DNA from: Epiperipatus broadwayi
Lineage: Eukaryota > Onychophora > Udeonychophora > Euonychophora > Peripatidae
Direction of reading: 5' to 3'
Assembly (NCBI GenBank): GCA_028023455.1
Contig: JAQFVV010006293.1
Location: forward strand, 1,625,844 to 1,689,843
DNA: 64,000 nucleotides
The notes beneath the pieces are model-generated. The model was not told the origin of the DNA. It saw only the letters and a program-made list of their open reading frames with translations, and searched no databases. Shown here in pieces: positions 11,701 through 22,090 of the stretch. Each line of letters opens with the position of its first letter. Positions within the stretch are counted from its first letter, which is position 1. The translations under genes and the position numbers were made by a program.

Positions 11701-13544
11701 AATATTAGCAGAGGCCTTGTGTTTAATTAACCGTTTATAGGCAATCATATTTTTGAGATCTTTTTTTTTTTAGTTTAAGAGTCAACATATGCATTTTTAA
11801 ATGAAGAAAATATCTAATTTTTAAATTTGTTGGATCTTGATTTATTTTTATTTTTTTAACATTAAAACTAGAAATTTGTTTGGAATTTTTTAAAAATTTA
11901 TTTATCATACATATAATGCAAACGAAGAAATTATGGAAATTTATTTCTAATATCTTTAAATTGTCTTGGCTACTTGATTCTTCTTACTATCTCAAGATAT
12001 ACCATAAATATTAAAAATTAATAAAATATAATCCTAGTGCTTTTACTTTATATATAAATAACTTTTAAAAAAAATTATTTTAATGATTTTCTTTATAATC
12101 TTTTTATTTTTTATTTTCAAGTTGTCTGAAATTTTTTTTTAATATATATTTTATTTCAAAATATATTTACCTTTTTTTTATATATATATATTTTCAAAAT
12201 AAATTATAACTCGTAAAATATTTTTATTTTATGATATTACTTATGTTTTCCCGATAATTACATATATTGCCATTAAAGTAAATTTATATCCATTTTCTTC
12301 CTTCTATTTATTATTAAAAAAAATTCTTATGATTTCTCTGATTGTTTTTTTTTTTTTTAAAGTTAAAAATAAGGAAACTTTTACACTAACTAGTATTTAT
12401 TAAATATGCATATTATAACTACAGTTATGTATTGTAAAATACAATTATTTTATAATCAATGTTATTTATATTAATAAAAACCACTTCATTTTACTACAAT
12501 AAACAAGTTGATGAAAATCTAAAGAATTTGTAGTTTATAGCCTTTGTAGATTATTTGATTGTTGGAATTTTGAATGAGATGTTTATTAATTTTATATTTA
12601 GGTATTTTATAAAAAAGCATATTAATTTATGAGGCTGCTATTAAGAAATTGAGGAAACAGCAAGTCAGAATTATTGTCTAATAATAATCCATAATGTAAG
12701 GTATTTGAATAAACTTTTATGGGATCAAAATGATTGACCACAAATAGATTTTTTGCTTTGTTATTAGAATAATAATAATTTTGCTATATTAATAATAATC
12801 TTTCAAAGTTTTTGAGTTTTTTTATTATTATTGTTGTTGCCAATTTATTACAAAGAATAATTAAAAATGTTTGAATAATTTATTTTATTTGCAAATAATG
12901 GATTAAAAAATATTTATTAGAAATCATTATAGTTTGCTTACTTAGTATATAAATGACATTTTAATATTTTTTGTAATTGTTATTAAAAAATAATTATATT
13001 TTGATGAAGATTTTTAACTTGTATTATAATAGTTATTGCAATTGATCCAGTCTTCTCCAAATCTTTAAAAATTTAATGTATGCTATATAAATTATAATAA
13101 TAATTCATAAATGGGCTAATTTGAAAAATGAATTAATCCCAAATCATGTGAAATAGGGTTATTATACAGGTATTTTTTTCATTTTTATTATAAGTTTTAA
13201 AAAGATAGGAAGAGAGCGAGATACTTTATATAAAATAGTAAATTGAAGAGAAAAATCTCTCACTGACAAAAGTTTAACAATATAAAACAAAACTTAAACA
13301 GTTACAAAAACAAAAATGTGGATATTAAGTAAAATACAGTCAATCTTGTGATTACAATTAGAACATATATTAAATTAGTTAATGATCAACTGAACACAAT
13401 GACATTTTAAAATGTAAAGATTTATGGGGAAATGACAGTGCAGATAATTTAAAGAAAGTTTATCCAGAAGAAACTTCTGATTGCTGATAGTTGTTATATT
13501 CCAAAATGTATTCCAAAATAACTTATTTTTCTAATTGCACTGTA
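11701..13544. other. AT-rich DNA, no gene recognised
   Basis: Very AT-rich with many T and A runs and scattered AATAAT repeats (about 12740-12840). Nothing beyond low-complexity sequence could be supported. Confidence 0.55.
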
Positions 13545-13625
13545 TGATTTAATGCAGTGGTAGGGGATCAGACTCTGTACCTAAAGTCTTGGATCAATTT
13601 TAATTCTGGGATTTCCAGAGCTTGA
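13545..13625 (+). repeat. Candidate tRNA-derived SINE head
   Basis: The stretch ATGCAGTGGTAGGGGATC resembles a pol III A box (TRGCNNAGTGGTTAG...). It is followed by GACT...AGTC, which can pair as an anticodon stem. GGATCAATTTTAATTCTGGG, a degenerate B box, lies about 35 bases further on. These are the parts expected of a tRNA-related SINE promoter in the right order and spacing, but each is imperfect. No second copy was found here. It sits about 330 bases beyond the 3' end of the minus-strand LINE. Confidence 0.35.
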
Positions 13626-13959
13626 ACTGATAATTTATTTTAATTGAGGGGTGGGGATGGATAAAATTTTCTTGATATTAAATTTCTAGAAAAGAAAAAA
13701 AAGTATTTTTTTGTTGTTTAAAGCATTTAATGTAAAACAAATTGTTCTTAGTTTATAAAAGTGGAAATCTTAGAAAATTACGATCAAATCTTCATTACCA
13801 GTTACTTTATCACAGCAGCCACTCATAAACAAAGTATGCCATTCCATCTCCCAAAAAAAAATAAACAAAGTGTTAAAAAACCTATTCTGTAGATGAATTT
13901 TGTAATGATTATATAAATCAATGTGTGAAATACAAATACATCTACTTATGGAACACACT

Positions 13960-16200
13960 GGTATATTTTTTTGTTTATTGATAATGCTATCTTTTAATTT
14001 TGATGTAGAAAATTTTCCTTTCTGAAATATTTCAACATCCTATCTAATCATAATTCTCCAATGTATTCTGTTCTCTGCCATGTCTTGCCTATCAATGGAA
14101 ACAAACTATACTGCACTTTTTTAAAATGTAAATAAAATTCATCTCTGTCATGAAAACTATGCTCAAGTTCATATAAAACATCCTTTTAGGGTATCTTGCA
14201 CTATTTATTGGTTGTATGTATCCAAATCAACAAAAGTGTGACTTTACAATAGGTAGATTCTCTAATATCACATCTAGAAAATTGAAGAACATTGATTGTT
14301 TTTATGATCTTGCCATTGTACTTTTAAAATTTTATAGAGCAACCTTAAATGAAACTTTTTAAATGCCTTTATATTGCATTGATAGGGTATTCAAGTTATA
14401 CTTCCATACAATAAATTACTTAAAATAACAGTTGCTAATGTAATTGCACAGTTATTTTCTGTTATAAAATATTGTCTTTTAACTTGCTAAAAATACAGCA
14501 GCAGTCCATTGGAGTTTGTATTGCAGTTTACATCAAAATCCACCATTCTACTTAATAAAACTGTCAAGATATTTAAATTGCTTATATTCGAAAGTATCCA
14601 AACTAAAAGTTGCTAAAAATTTTTATTCCTTCCCTGGCTGCTAAAAGAATTTGAATTTTTTGAATATTAATTATTAAACAAAAGTTATTATGTGTTGCAT
14701 TCAAAATATTAAGTACTCCATTTTTGTTTTTAATTAATTCAAATTAAATATTCGCCATCAAATCTCTATCACACCTTGATTCTTATTTCATTTTAAGCCA
14801 CCCTACAAACAGTTTTGAAAATAGTGTTGAAGCAAGTACACATTCTTGTTGCTAAGATCAGTTTTCATTACAAATTCCTGTAGTAATAACACTCTCATTT
14901 CATCATATAAACTTTTGTGAACAATCAATTAGTTTTTATTAATTGTCTCATGTGTCTTAACCATATCAGTAAAAGGAATATTTTCACATTGGCCTGACAA
15001 GAAAAATTATTGCAGTGCTTCTTAATTCTCTAAAACACATTAAATCTTTGATAACCATTCATTTATTATTGGGAGAAAACTATTCAATAAAACTCTTGAA
15101 ACTATTTCATAATAATTACTACATTCTTAATCAGAATGACAGAAGCATTATTAAAATTAGGAGTCAATATATTTTCCTTAAAAAAATCAAGATTTTTTTG
15201 TAGCTAATATATCACTATCATATTTTAAAACTTCTTCAAATATTTCTTCACAACTTGCAGCCTTATTTTTAAGATTATAAAGAGCTTTTTGACCTCACTA
15301 AACGGAATGCTTTGTCTAAATTAAAATGAGTAAATAAAATGGATGTATCATTAAAAGTTATCATCCTAGTTTTTATTATTCAAAAGATAATAAAAATATT
15401 ATTTTTACTTGTTCAAAATATCATTGTCATAAGAGAATGCCATTGCTGGATTTAATAGGATTGTGATTACTGTTTCCCAGGTCCATATCTTGCTTTCATT
15501 GTATTAGAAAAAAATCTAGATTAATCACAATCAGTGAATGTTCTGTTAAGCAGAAAATGTTACACTTTTCTTTTAATAAAATTACTAATAATTAAATCAT
15601 TGTCAGAAAAACCATCATACTTCATCTTTTTAATGAACCCAAGAATAGATTTCCTTGTACATTTCTTAAAATAATTTTATACTTCAGTAGTATGACAATC
15701 CTAAAGGTCCTAATTAGCAATTTTAGCTTATAATGGGTGTTGAAATTTAGGATTTATAGTACATAACTTTTAAAGAATAAATATCAATTTTCTTGTGAAT
15801 ATGATTGAAATAAGATTTATTTTCCAATGTAATTATCATTTTAAACTTGAAGTTTGCTAATCTATATGCTCATGTAATATGATTCTAACTATAATGCGAT
15901 TTATTAAATGCTATTGATTTAAGATTGGATGCATCTATATTTATTAATAATGATTTTTCTATTTAAACAAACTGTTTATAATAGTCAGTTCATGTGTTGG
16001 GTAAGATTCAATAACAACAGATCATTTTAATTTATAGTAGCAATGTCATCATTTTAAACACTTTTCTCCAAAGTTTTCTATCTGATGTAGCATGTGCATT
16101 AATGTCTTCCGAGAAAGCAAAATTCAATTTTCTAATGTTTCTGATATAATTATGCTTTAGTTTTGATACATTTTTAAACAATTCAGATTTGATTATAAAA
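13960..16200 (-). pseudogene. Long LINE ORF2 relic: AP-endonuclease plus reverse transcriptase
   Basis: This is a nearly end-to-end but heavily mutated non-LTR retrotransposon ORF2 read from high to low coordinates. Near 16130-16080, EDINAHATSDRKLWRKVF matches the GDFNARVG endonuclease signature. Around 15960-15880, MHP followed by remnants of WH.ID..IV fits the endonuclease end. Around 14990-14800 the RT fingers and palm can be traced: LRSTAIIFL, then LYDEMRVLLLQEF, then NKNVYLLQHYF, the remnant of NGVKQGCVLAPTLF. FKYLDSFIK...NGG (about 14580-14540) is YLGSxIS.DG. NLLYGSITWIPYQCNIKAF (about 14420-14350) is LLYGSETWTxYxxxIK, and KILKVQWQDHKNN is the I.WQD.VTN motif. RQDMAENRIHWRIMI (about 14090-14040) closes the protein. 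Frameshifts and stops are frequent. The order of all landmarks agrees with one inserted copy. Confidence 0.7.
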
Positions 16201-17640
16201 TTGTTAACAAGTTTTATCCGAATAATTAAAGTTTAAAAGAAAATAAGCAAGTGAAAAAATAGTAAGTATTAATTAAATTATGTAATTTTTTTCTCTCAAA
16301 AAACGTATGACATTTCATATGTTATAATTGCATGACATAAAAAATAGTAGTATTTATTAGTAGACTTTAATTGAAATATTATTTATTTTAATATTATGTG
16401 ATTTTATTTTTAAGAATTTTCATGAAAATTTTGAGATTATTTTTTTGTCTGAAAAGTTGAAATGAATTCATATTTATAATTTCATTATGAAAAAAATGTA
16501 ATATTTGAGAAAAAGGATAAATAACATAGACAAAATGTTTAGGCAGTTGAAGTTAAAAGTAGTGCTGATTAATAAAATTGAGAAAGATGTTTAATTAATT
16601 TTGGGTGAATATTTTGTGGAATTTATATACTATTTTCAAAAAATTGCTTAAAAGCTTTTGAGATGAGATAGATTGTAGTAGTAAAGTAGACTATTTAAGA
16701 ATTTTTACTTACTTATGTTTTTATTTCTACAAAACAATATTTAAAATATTTTCAATATTTCCTGTTAATAATCTAAATTCATGGATAGTATTAAATGCTA
16801 TGTAAATATGTCCAAAAAGATGTCATCTCATAACTGCTATGTTGGATTTTATTTTTTTCATTTAATTAAAAATACAAATATTATCATAACATGTTTACTT
16901 TATGCGTAAGTAAAGTATTATATATTGCCATAATGGAATGGCATATTATGGAATGCAGTAAGGTGTTGAAAAAATGTAGTCATTATTATAAAATAAACTT
17001 TATTTTACATTTAAGCATTTTCAGAACCATTGCTTTTATATTTATTCATAAATTGATTGTAAATTGATACATAAAATTAAAATTGAACTTTTGATAGCAG
17101 GTTTATTGCATTCCTTATAATGTTATAATTAAAAAATTTATAAACACTTTTACATATGATAGTTCATGCCATCAATAATAAAAAATAAAACAACTTTTTA
17201 AATCACATTTTCTAAAAAAAATATCTGGAATATTTTTCCAATATAGCCCCCCCCCCCCTAACAAAGCAAATAAAAAAAATCATTGGAGACAATTTATTGC
17301 ATGTATATTAAAAATAACATTGATAAATTATAATTTTTAAAAATATATATTTATATATCCATTCATATATATGTGTAAATGCTTACAGAGATTTCTGACG
17401 TATTTGCATTTTAGTTTTTATCTTTTAAAGTATAATTTTAAAATAATAGAATCATGTATAGTATAAATTTTCAAGTGGCAACATTAGATATATAAAGTTT
17501 ATATATATATGGGCACACAAACATACATTTATATATATATATTTATGCACTTACTTGCAAAATTCCTGCTATGTATATTATTTTTTATAATCTTAAGTAA
17601 TAACCGAAATACAGGTTTATTATATGCCTGTATCAATATA
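16201..17640. other. AT-rich DNA with short TA repeats
   Basis: No coding homology. It holds a 10-base C run near 17248-17257 and several ATATATAT tracts between 17340 and 17545. Confidence 0.55.
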
Positions 17641-17644
17641 TATA

Positions 17645-17868
17645 ATATATAGAGTATATGAGCACAGAAGATTGGCTATCTTAATATATACCTGAGCACT
17701 GTGTAGAGATGATAGTCTAAACCAACTGATGATTGCTGGTTTAGCATGAAATATGTATATTGGTGATTATTTATCTTTTCGACATATGTGTTCAAGGGTA
17801 TCAGTGTTATGAGATAGAGTGGAGAGTGGTGGGCCATGTGAAAGTCTGTGCTCATATACCCTATATAT
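17645..17868. mobile_element. Foldback family 2, deletion copy
   Basis: The termini are inverted: TATAGAGTATATGAGCACAG on the left and CTGTGCTCATATACCCTATA on the right. The interior corresponds to the right arm of the full copy at 19.76-20.29 kb, with blocks such as TGGCTATCTTAATATATA, CCTGAGCACT, GGTGATTATTTATCTTTT and GAGATAGAGTGG. It therefore consists of a left tip joined to a whole right arm, most simply a deletion derivative of the palindrome. It contains CTGATGA (17726-17732), a possible TGCT/AGCA stem and GAAA (17748-17751). Nothing is encoded. Confidence 0.7.
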
Positions 17869-19052
17869 CTTAAATAATATAAAATAATAGTTTTTTTAAT
17901 GAATAGTCAAAATTCAAATACTGTATATCAATTTATCTTGCATGCGTGTGTGCTAAACTATTTATGAAGTTTTTATTTTATAATATCCTAAATACAAAAT
18001 AATATTTTTTATGAATTGATATATATTGTAACAATAACTAAAGCATTTATTTTAAAAATTGAATAATAAAAACATGATAATATAAGTTTTGTAATTATAA
18101 TAAAATTGAATAATATATTCATCATTAAAAAATTTTGGAAAAAGTTTTTTTTTTCCAAAAATCATAAATATTTTTTCCATTTTTAATAGGTGAAATGTTG
18201 GAAATTAAAGTGATCATAAAAACTATTTTTTGATATTTTTTAAAATGACAGACATCATTGAAAATAACATTTTATACAAAGCATTATAGAATTATGTAAT
18301 TTGAATAGTTTTCCTGGGAATTTGAATTAAAGTTTGTGATTTGAGAATATTTGAAAACAAGTGGAGCAGGTAGACTGTGATAGGTTTAGGACCAAAATAT
18401 GTTAATTTAAAATTGTTATATATGGTACATATTAAGACATTAATAAAAATAATTAATCAAAAAAATTCTTTACATTATAATTTTTATCGCACATACAGGT
18501 GTATGTATAAAAATCAAGATTTTATGAAAATAATTAATAAAAAAGTAGATTGTTGTGCAATATACTTTAGTTTCAAACTTATGGCTTTAGTTAGGAAATT
18601 TGAATTTTGGAACAGTGCACTTGGACCTTTAGGAGCTAATGCACTTTCCTTGTAGCTGAAACCTGTTATGTATCTATATATTATGGTGTCTGGTTTTTTA
18701 ACCACTATAGACATCTTTATCCTGTGAGAGAGTCATGTGATATTTTATTAGTTTTATACCAATTCTTTCTATCTGATAAAAATGCCTATAGTCATTAAAA
18801 AAACTAAGGATTCCATAATATATAGATATTGAACTGGTTTCAGATTAATATGAGTATATAAGCAAATTGGCTTAGATTGAAAACATTTTTATATTTTTCA
18901 TTTTGGACCGATAGCTTATTAGTTAAAAATAGAGGTAAATGATGGCTGGTGGAAAGTGAACTAGGTGTATTAAATCTTAAATATCGAAGTACATTGTTTA
19001 AGTTCCAAAACTCCTCACTGATGAAAATGATAATTTTGAAATTATTCTGGCA
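17869..19052. other. AT-rich DNA with an unexplained less AT-rich block near 18.55-18.75 kb
   Basis: Most is low-complexity. The block 18550-18740 is richer in C and G and has overlapping short open frames on both strands. The minus frame contains ESALAPKGPSALFQ and the plus frame NSALGPLGANALSL. I do not recognise either, and an old repeat is the likeliest explanation. Confidence 0.3.
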
Positions 19053-19202
19053 TTATTGGATAGGATAGTACTAGATAAGGACTTATTAAGCACTATCATC
19101 TAGCATCTATTAATTAATAAAGCATAGTTATTGGATAGGATAGTACTAGATAAGGACTTATTAAGCACTATCATCTAGCATCTATTAATTAATAAAGCAT
19201 AT
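19053..19202. repeat. 75-base tandem duplication inside a possible LINE fragment
   Basis: The unit beginning TTATTGGATAGGATAGTACT occurs twice head to tail (19053-19127 and 19128-19202) with almost no differences, so the duplication is recent. The unit resembles 29305-29345 (GGATAGGATAGTATTGAAAA and TTATTAAGCACTA), which lies just upstream of a LINE endonuclease relic. The duplicated unit may therefore come from the same LINE family. Confidence 0.75.
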
Positions 19203-19758
19203 ATAGTTGGCGGCACAGTGTGTAAAAAATGCGGCAGAAAAAGCAATGAATGATTGGAAGTCATATGATGGAGTTATGTGGTATAATATATACATTAATA
19301 CATTAAAAAAATTACTAGCCTTTTTCTTTATTCTTTAAATGATACAAATTATTGATGATGAAATGCAAAAGGTATAATTCCTAGGATGATTTTAAATTAG
19401 TAAATTTAAGCCCATGTTTTTGCAAAAATATTTTGCATTATAGTAATCTCAGCATCAAGCAATGGCAATATGAATTAAAATTTAGAATTAAATTATTTTT
19501 AATAATTTCTAGTTTGTGTGTGACTTAGTAGATTTTGAATCAATGAATGTAGGGATCTTCCTGTATTTAAAAAGAAAGTTAAGTCAAGACAAACATGTTC
19601 AAAGAAGCAGATGTCTTATTTAAAATATATTATATGACCATATTAATCTATTTTGAAACTTAATGGAAGAAGACTATATAGATTATAGCTCAAAATAAAG
19701 CAGGATTTGTCTCCATATATACATATTGTGTTGCTACTGACTTTTTTTATTGTAATTA
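19203..19758. other. No feature recognised
   Basis: AT-rich sequence without homology or clear repeat structure. Confidence 0.5.
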
Positions 19759-20288
19759 ATATATAGGGTATATGAGCACAGGCTTTCACATGACCCACTG
19801 CTCACCACTTTAACTCATATCACTAATAAACTTGAACACTTATATGTTGAAAAGATAAATAATTACCAATATACGTATTTCACGCTAAACCAGCAATCAT
19901 CAGTCAGTCCATATTATCATGCAATAAGTGCTCAGATATATATTAAGATAGCCAGTCTTCATACTTTAATGGACAGGCGCACTCCAACTTTTCATCTGTC
20001 CATCTATTTGAAAATTCTGATGATGGGATGCTCAAAGGCCACCCTGAAGCCGATTCTTGTCACACCCATGTTGACCATGTTGAAGCTTGTCCATTAAAGT
20101 ATGAAGATTAGCTATCTTAATATATATCTGAGCACTTATTGCATATATGTGTGGAGATGATAATTTGGACCAACTGATTGGTGATTATTTATCTTTTTGA
20201 CATATATGTGTTCAAGTGTATCAGTGATATGAGATAGAGTGGTGAGTGGTAGATCATGTGAAAGTCTGTGCTCATATACCCTATATAT
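19759..20288. mobile_element. Foldback family 2, full palindromic copy
   Basis: Two inverted arms of roughly 200 bases (19759-19977 and 20088-20288) flank a unique centre of about 110 bases. Tips are TATATAGGGTATATGAGCAC and GTGCTCATATACCCTATATA. The inner ends are TCTTCATACTTTAATGGACA and TGTCCATTAAAGTATGAAGA without the first or last base changing. The left arm, read on the minus strand, carries CTGATGA (19903-19897), a stem-forming stretch and GAAA (19881-19878). The right arm has lost this part by a deletion after CAACTGAT near 20182. The centre contains ACCATGTTGAAGC-type sequence of normal base composition but no open frame. It fits a non-autonomous foldback element; a relative lies 1.9 kb upstream. 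Confidence 0.8.
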
Positions 20289-20372
20289 TACATATATTGA
20301 TACAGGTATATAATAAGCCTGAATTTTCAGTTATTACTGTAATTAAATAATTTTCACAATTCAAATTCATTA

Positions 20373-20837
20373 TTTATCATGTGGTTGAGTGTTAGTATTC
20401 ATTCATTTATAGTTAAAATCTTCAAAGCACATGTGCAACAGCGTAATGCTGTGTTAAATATTACAGTTTACAAACATTGCACTATAAAAAATGATTTATT
20501 TACATACATTTAATATCAAATAAGAAGAATGACGTTTCGTAAATTCTAGTAAATTTCATTAGCGTCTTTCATTCAAGCATGTAATAGTAATTTAAAGTGA
20601 TTATTTAATATATTCACGCTTTCACTTTCAAACACTTAAGATTCGCCCATACAAAAGTGTTTGGGTTTGAAAAGATAGATGGCCATTCTATCTTTTCCAA
20701 AGACTTTATCATGTGGTTGAGTGTTAGTATTCATTCATTTATAGTTAAAATCTTCAAAGCGCATGTGCAACAGCATAATGCTGTGTTAAATATTACAGTT
20801 TACAAACATCGCACTATAAAAAATGATTTATTTACAT
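20373..20837. repeat. 133-base direct repeats separated by 199 bases
   Basis: 20373-20505 and 20705-20837 differ at only three positions by eye (CAC/CGC, GCG/GCA, TTG/TCG). Both start TTTATCATGTGGTTGAGTG and end ATGATTTATTTACAT. The spacer (20506-20704) contains no recognised coding sequence. The layout, one full period of 332 bases plus a partial second copy, suits either a tandem duplication trimmed at one end or a very small LTR-like element. The repeats contain ACAGC(G/A)TAATGCTGT, a local hairpin. Confidence 0.75.
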
Positions 20838-21079
20838 TATTTATTATAGTAATCCAAGATTATGATTCTCACCCCCTACTACCACTACCAATACTTTTTT
20901 TTTAGAGCTCAATATATGTTAACAAATTTTTAAAAGCAGGGACTTTCTCTGATAAATCTCCAGTGATTATTAATAAAAATTCATAGTCATTGATTTTATG
21001 AAACTGTTAAGTATGTTTTGAAGAGATGGTTTGATAGCAATCTTTTTGAAGGTGTCAGACTTTGCTTTCTTTTTTTTTT

Positions 21080-21210
21080 AAACAGCATTAAATTGTTGCA
21101 CATTGCTTTGGATTTTAACTATAAAATGAATGAATACAAACACTTCAAACACAGTTTAATGCTGTTTAAAATATTAGTTTGTAAAAAACATCGCGCTATA
21201 TAAAATAATT
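21080..21210. repeat. Diverged palindromic relative of the 133-base repeat
   Basis: The left part (21080-21143) is the reverse complement of the first half of the 133-base repeat, with GCATTAAATTGTTGCACATT and GATTTTAACTATAAAATGAA. The right part (about 21145-21210) matches its second half in direct orientation, with TTTAATGCTGTTTAAAATAT and AACATCGCGCTATA. The original unit was thus probably itself a palindromic element, and the two 133-base copies upstream are pieces of it. Confidence 0.5.
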
Positions 21211-21689
21211 GACATTTCTTTTTTTTTTTTGTTTGTTAGTATGATTATATAAAACTAAATTGCTATTGATCGAATTATACAAGAATGATAAAAGTGTTGC
21301 ATATTAATATGAAATAATGTATTATAGATAAACTTGTTAGAGATGCATACATATGAAAAAAATGAAATAAAGCTATTAAAAGAATATCTGTAAATTTGAA
21401 TACTCCAGTGAAAAATTATATATAGAAAGGAGAAAACAAATTGAAACAATATTTCTGTTTGATAGATATGCTATAAATTAAGTGAATATAATGTTTAATT
21501 GTAATAGAGATCATGAAAACTTCAAATGTGATTTGATGTTTATGGACTAGCTAATGACATAGTTTTTAAGTTATTTGCTTTGCCCACTTGTGCAAATTAT
21601 ATATTACTAATATACAGTATAAAACCAGGGAATATCAAAATTTGAATGTTTTATTATAATTTTCAATGAAATTATTTAATAATTTATAG

Positions 21690-22090
21690 GTGCAAATTTA
21701 GTACGCGATCTACCGCCATTTTGAATTTCAAAAATATCCAAAAACATCGTCTGACACATGTAAGTGATAAAAAAGTTCGTGAAAACAGGAAAAATTTAGA
21801 ACTTGGGTCACGTGACTTGGAAAAACCCGCCAAAACGCATAGTTTAAAAAAAAAAGCCAAAACACGAAAAATTAACATTTTCTCATTTTAAATTATAAAT
21901 CAAATAATTTATAAGAACAAGATTTAATCAATAAAGGCTGGTTAAAAAAAAAGAAAGCCAAAACACGAAAAAATATATTTAGAACTGTGGTCACGTGACT
22001 ATAATGTTGATAAAAAGCAACATATATAAAAAAGAAAACTATAAAAAAAAAAGCGGAATAGATCGCATTAGCAGGTCACAAAATCAACAC
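21690..22090. promoter_or_regulatory. Region with two perfect GTCACGTGAC palindromes
   Basis: GTCACGTGAC occurs at 21807-21816 and 21990-21999, each preceded by a TTTAGAACT(T)G-type context and accompanied by a repeated GCCAAAACACGAAAAA stretch (about 21855 and 21957). This ten-base palindrome is the textbook high-affinity E-box for bHLH-zip factors of the USF/MYC/TFE class. Nearby CCGCCATTTTG (about 21714) looks like a YY1 site. CpG dinucleotides are denser than in the neighbourhood. No transcript start or coding exon could be tied to it. The repeated context means it may instead be part of a duplicated repeat. Confidence 0.35.

Noticed and set aside
18514-18714. Minus-strand frame with ALAPKGPSALFQ
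   Set aside because: Slightly less AT-rich but overlapped by an equally good plus frame; probably an old repeat.
20540-20580. Minus-strand CTAATGA...CGAAACGTC resembling a hammerhead in the spacer of the 133-base repeats
   Set aside because: The invariant G of CUGANGA is an A, and stems I and III are not evident; more likely chance.
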